From Neckera pumila (Eukaryota; Streptophyta; Bryopsida; Hypnales; Neckeraceae): 64,000 nt of DNA. This document shows, in pieces, positions 33,309-46,421 of this stretch; the first letter of the stretch is position 1; each line of letters opens with the position of its first letter. The stretch spans positions 4,154,001 through 4,218,000 of the forward strand of contig OZ018415.1 of the NCBI GenBank assembly GCA_963969595.1, given 5' to 3'. The notes beneath the pieces are model-generated. The model had not been told where the DNA came from. It worked only from the letters and a program-made list of their open reading frames with translations, and made no database searches. The translations under genes were made by a program, and so were the position numbers.

Positions 33309-36300
33309 TATAGAAGAAATCAACTTTCCAGAAGAATATTTTTATATATAAATGAGCTCAAATATAAGTAATAATGTATATTATAAAAATGAATGGAAAA
33401 CAAAAAATATTTCTATGGGCCTCGTTGGAAATGCAGACGTTCCCAACATTGGAAACGTCGGCGCTCAATGGGAAATGCCAACAATGGGGAACGCCGGAGA
33501 CGGCATAGGCATCTTCTTTAGCGTGTGACAACGTGACAATGCAATCGGTAATGATGGATGACTATGTGCAGTGGGTTTAGTGGGATGCCATTTTGTCCTC
33601 TGTTGTTGATGGGGTGTTGGTGCAAGTTGGTTTTTCGGATTTTTGAGCACTGGTATGATTCCCAATGGAGCGGAACTCCTTCTGGAATTGTGCATCCAAG
33701 CCTGCGGATCATTCAAGGTTCATTTGGTCCATATATGAGCTTCAAAGAAATTGACAAGAATCAAGTAATCAAGATTCCTCCAGTCTTGCCACTAAATTAC
33801 TCCATCTTAGCAAAGTCCATCACATTCCGAGTCAACTGGCATCACAGATTCTGATCAAGTAAAATGCTGGACTAACGAACTTCAAAAACTTCTAAGAGCA
33901 TTGAAGCCAGGTGGAGCGTAATAACTCATGTGCTTCCCAAGGATAATAATAAAATGAGAGAAAAGTGGGCATACTTGTCATTGCAAAATTGCCGCCATAC
34001 AAGACGATGTTCTCAAGGAGTTGCAGTTGACTCTCAGAAGGGTAACACATTGATACAATACGCAGCAACTGTTTAGCCAGACCATCTTATTGAACTCCCA
34101 TCTTCAACTCCTAGATCTAGAGAAGGCCATAAAACATAGCTTCCGTATTGACAAGTATTCAAGTTCTTCTCCTAGGCACTGCATTCACACAACCATGACA
34201 ATTTGTCATTAAAACTTGGACATCCAAAATTTAACAGGCAGAAAATCCTATGAACACAAGCACAAGGCTCACTAAAATTTAAAAAAACACAACACCCTCA
34301 CACTACACCAATTTAGTTGTTCCAGGACCCGCAAGTGAACGCAAAGTTAACTTCACCAACAATGCAGATGCACCATGCAAGCTTCCTTTCATTTTTTTGT
34401 TTAATAGAAAGCAAAATATAAAATTATAACCTACAATGCAACCACCTTGCTCTAGCCTCCTATAGTCCCATTTCTCCAAGGTGCCTACACAGAAGAAAGA
34501 GCTGAATACAATTGTAAACCACACTGCAACTTTCAATGCAATTGAAGCCCTCAAAACCACACTGTCTACGGGACGCTCAACATTCTATCTTCGACCCTCT
34601 TTGGCCTCCCATCTCTCCAATTCAAGGTAACCAACAATTGTGTTTTACTGATACACCCGCACCACACTCACAAGACTCACTCTCCCAATGCAATTGCAAC
34701 TTCCACTCATCCAATTCAAATTGGCTAGCTGGCGACTCTTCTTTAGAAGAGCGCGGGTATGCGCAATTGAAGCGAGAAGCGATCACAGCAGCTGGTTTTT
34801 GGAGCAAAATGATGACTCCGTGTGAGATTTTAAAACGGAAACCCTAATGCAAAGACAAGAGATTAACAAAACTGAAGATCAATGCTTGAATGAGGAAGAT
34901 TGCAACAGGAGTGTGGTTTACATTACGTTGCTTTACGGCAACAGCAATTGCCAAAGAAAGAGCAAAAAATACAGGAGGGCGAAGAATGAATGGAACTACG
35001 GTAAGTTAATCCGTAAACCCTAAACCTAACCTTAAAAGTTTGGTCAACCTTACTTTTAACTTTCAATTTAATCAATTTTGGTGTTTGATTTAAACTAATT
35101 TAAACTAAGAAAACCATACTTGATAAGATATTGTTCTATTTCATCTTGAAATTTTGAGAATTATTGCAATTGAAAGCTCTATGTATTAAAATCCAAATAA
35201 TAGAGTATGTTGTGTGTTTTTCATTCAATTTTCTTTATTTAGATTACATTTTTAAATTGAAATTACAAAATTAAGTTTTCATTCTAACTATCATTTATGG
35301 TAACAAGATTTGTAAGCTTATAGATGAAGTAACTTAGTCTTTTATTGAAATAGGCTGACTGCCAAAAATAATAAGCATGCCAAGTGCAAGGATAAATTGA
35401 CTAAAATACTTCAGAGGGGCAAAGATTTCAAATTGAAGGTAGTAGTTTTGGAAAAGAATAAATTAAAACCATTTTACAAAGGTGTTGAGGTCGATTTTCT
35501 AGAAGATTATAAGGTAGGTTCACCTAAAGTTGCATCCTTCCTAAAATACCTTTGAGGAAGAAACCTTTCTTTCAGATCCTAGTGATGATCGTCCCTAAGC
35601 TCCAATTTTGAATTTGCACATTCAACATTTTAATTCCAAAAAGTGAAAATGTATAAATGAGGCACAGTGCATGGAGGAAGGCAACCAAATTAAAGTAAGC
35701 ACAAAATCGAAGCAACCACTTTGTGACAGCAACAAAACCAGAAGTGGAGGATAGAAAATAATTTCAATAGAAGAACTATCAACATGTTTTTCTATAGTAC
35801 TTCATCATAGTAACAGAAATGAGAGGCCAGCATTCTTGACATAATCAAAACATGAATCCACAAAATAATGCTGAAAGAAGAAAGTGTGCACACTCACACT
35901 ATGTAACGGTTGCTTGTTTGTGGCTTGCAACTACTAACGATTCTTGGGTAACTTAAATTGTTTTTGCTTACCGCGTCAATTTCGGTGCTAGGTAGTTGCG
36001 CAACGGCAGTCAATGATCTATCTAGTATCAAAATTGAAAAATGGTGAGATCACGCAATATCAATCTCAGTGATCAGGCGGCACCGATTACAATGGCTGCT
36101 CATTCTAGTTTACGGTGATGTTTACAACAAACAGAGACTTGATGAAAACGTTCATTTACGCAATGTGAAGAGAATAAAGTCTAATTTAAAGTACGTATGA
36201 TATTGGTCACCGGTGTTGAAAGCATGATCAATGCTTTCCGTTGCCAACCAGATCAACACGGCATCAATGGAACTTAACGCGGCACCAATTAAAATTGACA

Positions 36301-36989
36301 CGACACTGATTGGAGTGGAATTATTTGAAGTTGACGCAATCATTAATCCAAATACTTGCATTTTCAGCTACTCAAATTGAACATCGTGGGACCGTCGGCA
36401 AATTGCTCAAACGGCAAGAGAATACATCGAGTTATTGATTAACATCTTTTTTTGGACAGAGGGAACACATTTATGGTTGGCAATTGTCCAAGTATATGCA
36501 TAGTTTCCGAAAGCAACTGGAACTTTTGATGGTGGAGAATGAACAATGGGTTGGACACTTTTCATGAAAGTGTAGGCGCTCAACATGGCCATTCTCATTC
36601 TAGCTTCTTGTTGGAATTATATTTAGATATCAAAAGTTCATTCAATATCAATTTTTTGAATTTGAATCAAATTCCTTGGAGTTCAATTTTATCATGTTAA
36701 GGTTTCTCTATGCTTACAACAATTCAATTTAGGCCTCTGCTAGGAATATTTCTTGAATTTGAATGGATTTTTTCAAAGGTAAAATATCGTGTTTTCAGTT
36801 TTGAGTGTTGGTTTTGTTTCATATGACTAATTTCTTTTTTTGTTTCAATGGAAGCATGTGGACATACAAAGGCGGCTATGTTTGGAGTATCTGCAATGCA
36901 ATGAAGGCGATGAAGAGGGGCAATGCAGATGGACACTGCCTGCACAATTTGCAAAATTCTTGTTTTGCGCAGAGGATCTAATCCTTAAT
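33309..36989. other. 3.7-kb spacer without a supported gene
   Basis: Several short open frames occur (for example 33558-33854, plus) but show no domain, splice pattern or repeat support. At 33428-33500 a short GC-richer tract repeats TTGGAAAYGYCGGC-like phrases. The TTAA at 36986-36989 belongs to the next element. Confidence 0.5.
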
Positions 36990-37914
36990 CCCTAAAGGAC
37001 CAGACTGTTGTTTTTGGCATTACAGTTTTTTGGGGCAGGTACTTGTGAGTGGAGATTTGGTTTATTTTGGCCCAAATTTTAATAGAAGGTGTGGACAGGG
37101 AGTATCTTTGAGTGTGTCAAATTTCAAGACATTTGGAAATATGAGTCAAAAAGTTATTAAGCAATATGTTGTTTGCATGTCAATTTGGGCAGTTCGGGCA
37201 GCTCTAAAAAAATCACTTTTTTCAAAAGTTAAAATTTGAAATTGGTTTATTAAATTTATATATGTATGCAAAAGCTTTGAATCATTCCATTTCAGTAAGT
37301 GAGTCAATAGTTATGAGGATTTTTAGTTTGTGGGCAATTTTAGACTTTCTACTCTAAAATAAATTCTGAAGTCCTATATTTAATTCAATTTTCAATATTT
37401 TTGGAAACAAATAATTTGATAGAATGTCGGTTGTTTATTTCAACATTTCAACCATTGGAATTGGTGTTTTTCAGTTTTATAAATAAATAATTAATAATTT
37501 AGTACTTTGCACAATTCCCTACTTCATTCTACTTACTAATTTATTTCTATATGTTAAACAATTCCAAATGATTTGAAAATTTTCAAGAATGTAGACAACT
37601 TGTCATTATCAAAGAAAGTTCAAAGTTACAATCATTTTGTCTTTTTTTTCATGCAAATTTGACCTACTGAACTACAGCTGCTCGGATTTCAGTAGGGTCA
37701 AAAAATAGCACTTTTGCAAGTTCAAACAATAAGATCTTGCAATCCACACTGTGGATTCTTTTGAAATTTTTTCCACATCTTCTTAAACTACTATACTACA
37801 AGAGACTACGTTAAATGCATTCAAAAATGATTTTTTTCAAAAACTTGATATTTGTATTAAACATGGCAGTTTTGGAGTGTTTTTAATAAAAACATAGTCA
37901 AGGAACTTTAGGGG
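36990..37914. mobile_element. Long TTAA-flanked element (copy f, subfamily II)
   Basis: It is 925 bp, left end TCCCTAAAGGACCAGACTG, right end inverted CCCCTAAAGTTCCTTGAC. TTAA on both sides (36986-36989, 37915-37918). The interior (GGGGCAGGTACTTGTGAGTGG, AGTTATGAGGATTTTTAGTT) matches copies g and i. Confidence 0.85.
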
Positions 37915-38707
37915 TTAAAGTATGCAGTCAACACTCGTGGGTTACAAAAGAATCGGACAAGAGTAATGGCATGGGTCATGCTCTAGAGCCAACGTGGTAA
38001 AGCAGGCGCGGGATCTACAGGTGGCTAGTGCCGGAATACAAAAGCCAATTGAAATATCGTGGGAACTGAGCGAACCATTAGCCAGCAGTGCGTTACAAAA
38101 ATGGCCAAAAGTCCTCACATTCAAAGCTCCATATCTTTTGATGAAAATTTAATTTAAAATTCATATTTTGATGACATTAAGATTGCATCAAAGTTTATTT
38201 ACAAATCAAAACAAAATTTAAAAATTGTTATTTAAGAGCTTAATCCAAAACATTTGGTCTAACAGGAAGATCATTTTGGGACAGAGGGAGTGTAATTTTT
38301 GTAGGTGATTCTCTAGGTCCCACACGTCTTGTTAAAAAGAAATGAAACATAAAATAGATACTTATGGGTACATATTTGTATTGAAATTTTAATGTAAAAT
38401 AGCACAAAAAAATAAAAGAACAATAGAAAATAAACATAAAGTAAAGTACTTTCCATTAGAATACTATATCCAAAGTAAAAGCATTTTGGATATTTTAATA
38501 TTGAATATATGCATGCATTAGATGCCTAGATGTTTGGACAACATTCCACAAAGAAGTAAATGGCATATGCATTAGAGAGAATTCGGGCCCTTTTAAAGGC
38601 CGAGAGTTCCCATGAGTTCTCCACAAGTTTTGAATATTCCTCGACTACTAAAACTGCGCCACTGCAATAGGGTGATATGGCCAAACTTTGGCCACATCAG
38701 ATTTTCA
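37915..38707. other. Spacer with a Stowaway solo end
   Basis: TTTTGGGACAGAGGGAGT near 38274 is a Stowaway-type right terminus without a partner. No gene. Confidence 0.5.
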
Positions 38708-39612
<905 letters not shown>

Positions 39613-40355
39613 CCCCTAAAAGACCAAGCTGCGTTTTTTGGCAACATAACAATTTAGGGCAATTCACTACGAATGGAGTTTTTATTGTTTTTCTTTGAAA
39701 ATTCTACACAATATGTGCCCAGAGGAGTAGCTTTAAGGCCCAACAATTTTCATAACTTTTGACTGCATAGTTAAAAAGTTATTGCATGATATGTAATTTT
39801 CATTGGTTGGCAGGCAGCCCGGGCAGCTCAAAAAACTTCTTTAAAATTTTTTTTTTTTTACAATTAAAATTTGAAATTGTGTTTTTAGATTTATATAGAA
39901 GTGTAAAGCTTTGAATCATTCAATTTGGATTTATGAGTCAGAAGTTATGAAGAGTTTTAGTTTGTGGGTAGGGTATGGAGTCTTTCAAAACCATACCTAC
40001 CTGCAAACTAAAACTCCTCATAACTTTTGACTCATAGATCCAAATAGAATAATTCAAAGCTTCACACTTCTATATAAATCTAAAGAACCAATTTCAAATT
40101 CTTATTTTTAAATAAAGTAATTTTTAAATAAGTTTTTTGAGCTGCTCGGGTTGCCCGCCAACTAATGAAAATTACATATCATGCAATAACTTTTTAACTA
40201 TGCAGTCAAAAGTTATGAAAATTATTGGGCCTTAAAGCTACTCCTTGGGCACATGTTGTGTAAAATTTTCAAAGAAAAATAAATAAAAACTCCATTTGTA
40301 GTGAGCTGCTCCAAATTGCTATGTTGCCAAAAAACACAGCTTGGTCCTTTAGGAG
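39613..40355. mobile_element. TTAA-flanked foldback element (copy g, subfamily II)
   Basis: The whole 743 bp is a near-perfect inverted repeat with two arms of about 370 bp. The arms start CCCCTAAAAGACCAAGCTG and, inverted, TCCTAAAGGACCAAGCTG, and meet near 39985 (ATGGAGTCTTTCAAAACCAT). TTAA at 39609-39612 and 40356-40359. It looks like two copies of one subfamily II half joined head to head. Confidence 0.9.
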
Positions 40356-40954
40356 TTAAGGTATACTTCAAGTCTATCTAAAATGTGTTCAAGTAGATTT
40401 AAGGTCTAACTCAAGTTCATTTCAATTGTGCTTTCCATCAGAGAAAATTTTTTATTAGCACTTTGGAAATATAATATTTACTGCAATTCGTCCCCAGAAC
40501 AAAAAAATTATACTAGAATACGTTTGAAACTCACTCTTTGGTAAAAAAACACTCAAATAAATCACAACAAATCAAAATTGAAATTGAAATGTTTTTCTTT
40601 CAAATATTATGTTTCTACTTTTATGCAAAGTTTAGAGTAATTGTAATTGGACTTGTAATGAAAAAGTCAAGGCAAGTTTTAAATATGAAGAGATGTATGC
40701 ATGTTTAAATAGAAAAACTTATAGTATTCATTTGTGAATGCAATTTTTACAATTTTTCCTTTTTTTGACAAGGTAAAGTTTGTTTGCTAGTTTATTTTTA
40801 CAATAGGAATGAATTTTTGAAGTTCTTTAATATTAAGAGGCCCAAAACTACTTCAAAGTAATAGTAAACAAAGCAAGGCTAAAATCTTCATATATTTAGT
40901 TTTTTAATCCCTAAGTGCCTAAGCCTTTCCAAATGTGTTTTTTCTTTCACAGGG
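40356..40954. other. Unannotated spacer
   Basis: No gene. TTAATCCCTAAGTGCC near 40905 resembles a left TTAA-family end without a clear partner. Confidence 0.5.
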
Positions 40955-41113
40955 AGACCAGGAGGTCGATACTCCCCCCGGTATTTTTTCCTAGCCTGTT
41001 ACTATACCCCCACCAAATTTTTTGTTTTTAGAAAGTTTGGTGGAGGTATAGTAACAAGCTAGGAAAAAATACCGGGGGGTGGGTGGGGGTGGGGGTTATC
41101 AACCTCCCGGTCT
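40955..41113. repeat. Strong hairpin, 159 bp
   Basis: Left arm AGACCAGGAGGTCGATACTC, then CGGTATTTTTTCCTAGCCTG and TTACTATACCCCCACCAAA. The right arm reverses this nearly base for base (TTTGGTGGAGGTATAGTAAC, AGCTAGGAAAAAATACCGGG, CAACCTCCCGGTCT). The loop is only about 15 nt. It is the most stable-looking fold of its size in the window. Confidence 0.9.
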
Positions 41114-42229
41114 TCTTGTGTTTGAAAAAAGAGCATGAGCTTATAGTTATCTCCAATGAAGCAAATTGTTTGTTTTCCAAAATTCAACCATATAGATGTT
41201 TAGAGAGCTTGCTTACTAGTGTGCTTACTAATTTTGAGTGTAAAATTGCATAGGAGTTGTGAGATTATAACAAGAGAAATGTAAATGTCCAATTTTTAGT
41301 ATGCTGCCCTTCCACACAATGTTTGAGAAATTTGCATATAAGAGTATTTTGGGGTTGGATGTGACATAAACAATTTGAAATTGCGTTAGCACACTAAAAT
41401 ACATTTCTAAAAAACTTAAGTTCAAATGAAGAGCTATCAAACTCATTACACAATCCACCTTGTAGTTGTTGAAACTCAATTTTATTTGATAAGTAGAAAT
41501 TTTAAATAACTCCAAATCAACACTTGCATGTTTAAATTTTCAATGATGAAAATCATGAAAACACTTTACTCTTTCTATTGGGACCATTTTCAAAGCAAAT
41601 GGATAGGTACAACTTTTTAGATCTCAAATCAAGTGAAATTGGCAAGCTTTGTTCAAAGCTGGGAAATCAAGTAAAATTTGCAAGCTTTATTCTTCCACTA
41701 ATGATACATATATGCCTATGAGGACCTCTCAAAAATCAAATATTTACCTTTTTTAGTGAAAAATAAAAGTTTCCAATAGTTAACCTTCAATATTGCACGT
41801 AAAAAAATTTTAAACGGTCAAAGGAATTTAACTACCCATGCCCAAAAAACGAGCCTGTAATTTTGGAGCGACCATATTTGGTCGCTCAAGCAGTATGGGG
41901 TTAACAAATCCAATTGTATGAACCTTTAGTGAACTTGTTAGAATGTGTTCCCCTGACCTTTTTAAATGTAAAATCTTACTAATTGTCCAATTGCATGCTC
42001 ATGATGCTTTAATTTTAAAAAGAAGTACTTTCAACTCTTCCCAGAAGGTTATATTTTTAACTTCTTACACAAAAAGGAGTACATCGTGCAACTTGTTGTT
42101 CTCTACAATATGTTCAAGAAATACATTAGAAAGACACATGAAAATTTCAACCAAAAAAATATTTATATTCAAGCTTGAAAAGAATAGTAAGTAAAAAGAA
42201 ATAGAGTATGGTTCCAAATTCTAAGTTAT
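41114..42229. other. Unannotated spacer
   Basis: No supported feature. Confidence 0.5.
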
Positions 42230-42715
42230 TAAAATTTAGTTTGGAATTAGAAAACGCAATCCCAAAGGTTGTCATGTTGCAATAGATAGTCAAAATCCAA
42301 TGATTTAATTTTTTTTTCAAAAATACTCAAAATTGAGTAAGATATCAGACTTCAAAGTTATTTAAGAGTAGAGATTCTATAATAGCCTTCAAACTAGGAG
42401 TCTTCATAGATTTCATTTCAAATTTTAAAATAAGATTGATTCAAAGCTCTCAACGTACTTCTAAATTTGGGGAACCCATTTGGAATTTTTATTACTTAAA
42501 AAAGTCGTTCATTGGAATTGCTTGATTTGATGAAAAAACACATATCTTACAATAACATAATATAACTCTATGGCCTTTAAAGTAGACAAGCCTTTTACCA
42601 CCTTCTCAAAAGTTAAAGAAATTGTTGTGCCTTTAAGCTACTCCTCAATCACATGTTGTGTGTAAACTTTAAAAAAAAAAATACAAATTCCATTCTTAGT
42701 GAGGGGCCCATAAGT
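42230..42715. mobile_element. Decayed TTAA-family element body (subfamily II)
   Basis: CCCAAAGGTTGTCATGTTGC, GTAGAGATTCTATAATAGCC and CTTTAAGCTACTCCTCAATC correspond in order to the inner parts of copies g and i (CTTTAAGCTACTCCTCGGG). Neither terminus is preserved. Confidence 0.6.
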
Positions 42716-43714
42716 GTTTTCTGATCTAAACAAGATTTAGGTATATGAGCTTCATCTTTGTTAGAAGAATTAATGATTTAGTCTCTAGTTCAATTTTTGA
42801 CTTCTTTCTATTTAATCTATACCTTAAATTAAAAGGTATAAGTTCTTTATCTTGTTTTGTTTGTTTGATACACGGGGATCTAACAAATTGTTAGGAGTTT
42901 AATGGCATTCTTGATACAGTTTGAAAGGTATTGAAAAGGAGGGGTGCATGGACTTTGTTTTATGGTATTTGGACCTATGGTATGAAAGTTACTGAATTTC
43001 AAAAACTTTATCACTATAAACATTGAATTAAATTATCTTTTATTTTGAAAAAAACATAACTTTGACATCACAATTCACGAGCCCAAATGCCAAGAAACAA
43101 AGCCCTTGCACTCCTTAGTGCAGAGAACTTCCTATTTCAGCCAATTTCGTGGCATTTGGACCTAGGATGTGAATTTCATAAATTTTTCTAAATAAAATAA
43201 TTAAATTAAATTATCTTTTATTTCAAAAAAAACATAACTCGTACATTGCATGGCCAATACAAAGTGCTCCCACTCCTTTGTGCATAAAGTTTTCTACTCA
43301 TACTAAGAACAAAACTTCTCACCTCTCACACTATAGTGTAAAAGTTGTTGAATTTCAAAGTTTTAATGACTAAAAAATAGAAACTTATTTTTACTTTTAT
43401 TTTTACTTTTATTTTTACTTTTACTTTGACAAGGGACCCCTATTAATCGCTATTTAAAGATAGTATTCAGTTTCTTATTTTTAAATATATATTCACTAGA
43501 CTTCGCATTCAATTTTCAACATAAAATATTGGATTTTCAAAGCCTGTGAACAAAGCACTCAGACAGAAGGTGCAAACTTTCCCCGTGCAAAACGTGAAAA
43601 ATTCCACTAGACTTTAGCCTCTATTTAAACCTTGGGGTCTAAAGTGAGGCAGTTTAGATCCCCACACCAACTTTGGACCGTGGGGCATTTTTGATTTGCA
43701 GGCGGCAGGCAACT
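42716..43714. repeat. Palindromic repeat family units and upstream region of dirigent B
   Basis: 42945-43300 holds two units of the dispersed GTGCAAGGGCTTTG family (GTGGCATTTGGACCTAGGAT, AAAGCCCTTGCACTCCTTA). 43384-43430 is a short (TTTTTACTTTTA)n run. The last 150 bp before 43715 should contain the dirigent B promoter and leader. Confidence 0.65.
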
Positions 43715-44674
43715 ATGGCGGCACGAGTTCTGGCGTGTTTCACCTTGTGCATGCTCCTGTGCAGCCTGCACGGAGGTGTCACTGGTACTGAGACTTTCCC
43801 TTAATTGCAACTCCAGCATGAAATGAAATAATTAATCTTACGTTTGTGTCATTTCATGCAGTTGGTAGATTCTATGGTTTCATTAGCTCTTGCATTTGAT
43901 TTCAAGCTTGTGTTGTAGATCACAATGCTCATGCAGTTGAAAGCGCCTCTGTCAAATATCGAGTTCATTGCAGCAGCTAGATACCCCACAAGAAACTTCA
44001 ATTCTAGTACTGTGCTTAGAGCTACTGTAGTTCACCTTTCATACAGTCAATGAGTCAAATCTGATTCTCTTGATCGTACTCAAGTTTATTACGCAATTTG
44101 TCACAACGTACCTAACCTAACTTCAATCAATTCTCAACTTCGTAAAACTGTGGTGCTGATGCATGTTGTGTTCCCTGTTGTGTTTTCAGCAGCGACGTCA
44201 TCTCGCAAGAAATCCCTGCACCTCACGTACTTCGCCCACGAGATCCGCGGCGGCGACAACTCGACGGTCCTCCCCGCCGCAGGCACCGGCCAAGGCAACA
44301 TGAGCGCCATGGGTTGGGGCACTATCCTCGCCGTCGACAACTTCATGAAATCCGGCAGCACCTCCGACAGCCTCCTCCTGGGTTCCATCACGGGAACCGC
44401 AACTATGACCACCAAGGACGGCATGGCGGGCGGCTCGCAGTTAAACACGCAGCACGTCTTCAAGCAAGGAACCAAGTACAACGGCAGCAGCTTGACTGTG
44501 ACCGGGACCATTCAGACATCCACTCCACCTCCACCTTATGAGTGTATCATTCCTGGGGGGACAGGGGCGTTCCGAGGGTACTCGGGTTATGGGCTTCTGA
44601 CTCCTCTCGCGGAAGCGTCGATGGCGCCTCTGTACGTGTACCAGTGGGACGTCTACCTTACTTACAAGAATTAG
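43715..44674 (+). CDS. Dirigent protein (copy B)
   Basis: It has two exons, 43715-43784 and 44190-44674 (GT-AG), with the same lengths as copy A, for 184 residues. The signal peptide MAARVLACFTLCMLLCSLHG is followed by a mature protein with GWGTILAVDN, NGSSLTVTGT and ECIIPGGTGAFRGYSGYG. The latter block is the signature of the dirigent beta-barrel, which controls regio- and stereospecific coupling of phenoxy radicals outside the cell. About 19 of 184 residues differ from copy A, many of them hydrophobic swaps (I/V, I/M, F/I), as expected of purifying selection. The downstream 5 kb is the block duplicated at 14.88-18.96 kb. Which phenolic it acts on is unknown. Confidence 0.93.
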
Positions 44675-45257
44675 CTCAACTGGAAGTCTATATTACTTGT
44701 AATCTTGAAGCACTTGGTTCGACTCGGTTCCGATTTCTAGTTACTTTGACGGGCTTCCAATTTGAAGCAGTACAGTAGTGCGTGATCTCAGTTGCAGGAA
44801 TGTCAGTGTCAGTGGTACATTTTTGAGGGATGCTAAAGGCTTTCCTTCTGTAGACTTTGGAACAATGCAAGCTCAGCTTCATATTGTTCCCGATGATGCC
44901 TAAACGACGAGAGGTGGACTCTTTTTTCTTGAACATTCAGTAGTGGAGAACGTTCTTGAACTGGTTGAAAATGATATGGAATTTCAGTTAGAAAGTTCTG
45001 TTCAATCCAGAGTGTTGGCATGCACAACAAGAGTACAGATCACACATATTGTATTGATATGTGCTAAGAAATTGTATTTAGTGTATTACTAGTAGTACAA
45101 TGTATAGTTGCAACATTTGCTACAATGTTCTATGATTGCATATGAAAATAAAGTATTTTGCAGTTTGCTAGATTTAGATTTAACCGTTGAGGGACATTGG
45201 GAACCCAAAGTATTTCATGAATGACTTCAGTCATTTCTTCTTTCAGTGTTTGTAGAA

Positions 45258-45942
45258 GGGTTGTTGCAAGAAACACTCTTGTCCTTTTTGGTGTCCCCTT
45301 GGTCTTGGACACATACATTCTTGCTCATAATTTTTGCAACTTATGTCCTATTCTCATGAAATTTGAAATGAAGGTACATGTGGTAGTTTCAGACATTGAA
45401 TAATTTTTTCCAATTTTTTTTAACATTTTACTATTTTTAAATGAACCCCGATTGGATGTCTACTCTTTCCAACTCAAAAATGCAAATTTGAAGGTGAAAA
45501 TTGGTAAGCAAGGAGTTCTACTAAAGTTACACAAGCATACAAAGAAAATTTTTCAAAAATAATAAAGTGTCCACCTTCCACACATGCTCAAAGTGTGCTA
45601 CCTTTGCACATATGCAAAGAATACAATTTTTTTTCCCAAAAGAAAAAATGGTTGAGGAGGAGCAAAATGGATTTTCTCTTTGATTTTTTTGATTTTTTTT
45701 ACTATTTTCTAAAAATAAAATCCCAAACTATGTATTTTCTTGCATTTTCCATCACTCTTAGAGTGTGCATAACTTTTAGAGATAAATTTTTTTAAGTCTG
45801 AGTTTCACGTGCATACTATTTTGAGTCCTTTATAAATTATACATATTTTATTTTATTTAAAAAAAATTTAATTCCAAAAGTCAAAATACTCCAATACTAA
45901 GGCCGTTTTGAGCAAAAACCAGCAGGTATTTCTTACAACAAA
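45258..45942. mobile_element. Non-autonomous element, GGGTYRTTGC termini (copy 3)
   Basis: It is about 685 bp. The left end is GGGTTGTTGCAAGAAACACT and the right, inverted, reads TTTGTTGTAAGAAATACCTG. The right end is more diverged than in copies 1 and 2. It is absent from the aligned part of copy A. Confidence 0.65.
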
Positions 45943-46421
45943 AAATACACATTATCACGGTAGGGCTCCTAGGATGCATAAAAATGTGTATTAAGAAAAG
46001 ATATCAACCTAGAAAGGCCGTCAAGGAATCTATAAGGTGAGTACTCAATCAATATACTCCATCAGATTTTTGATTAAAAAATATCTTTTAGTTTTTTCAC
46101 TATATTTGCACATTCACCAAAATCCTAATGGCCCTCCACGGGGCCCATATTTCCTGCAATGACTAATTGGTCCAACATTTTCGCAACTACCTTGGTCCAT
46201 GGGGGGCTACGTCCTTGAAGTTTACAAATTTTTTGGATGAAAATTTATAAATAAGAAGACTTGTCCATACATATGTTTAGATGAGGATGTGATAGTGGAC
46301 CGTGGCTTTGTATATATGACAATCATGAGTATAATACATGGGTAAAGAGTGTCATGTATATAACTTTCTAAATGACACTATTATAAATATCTTTACAAAT
46401 AATGTCACTTCAATCTACTTC

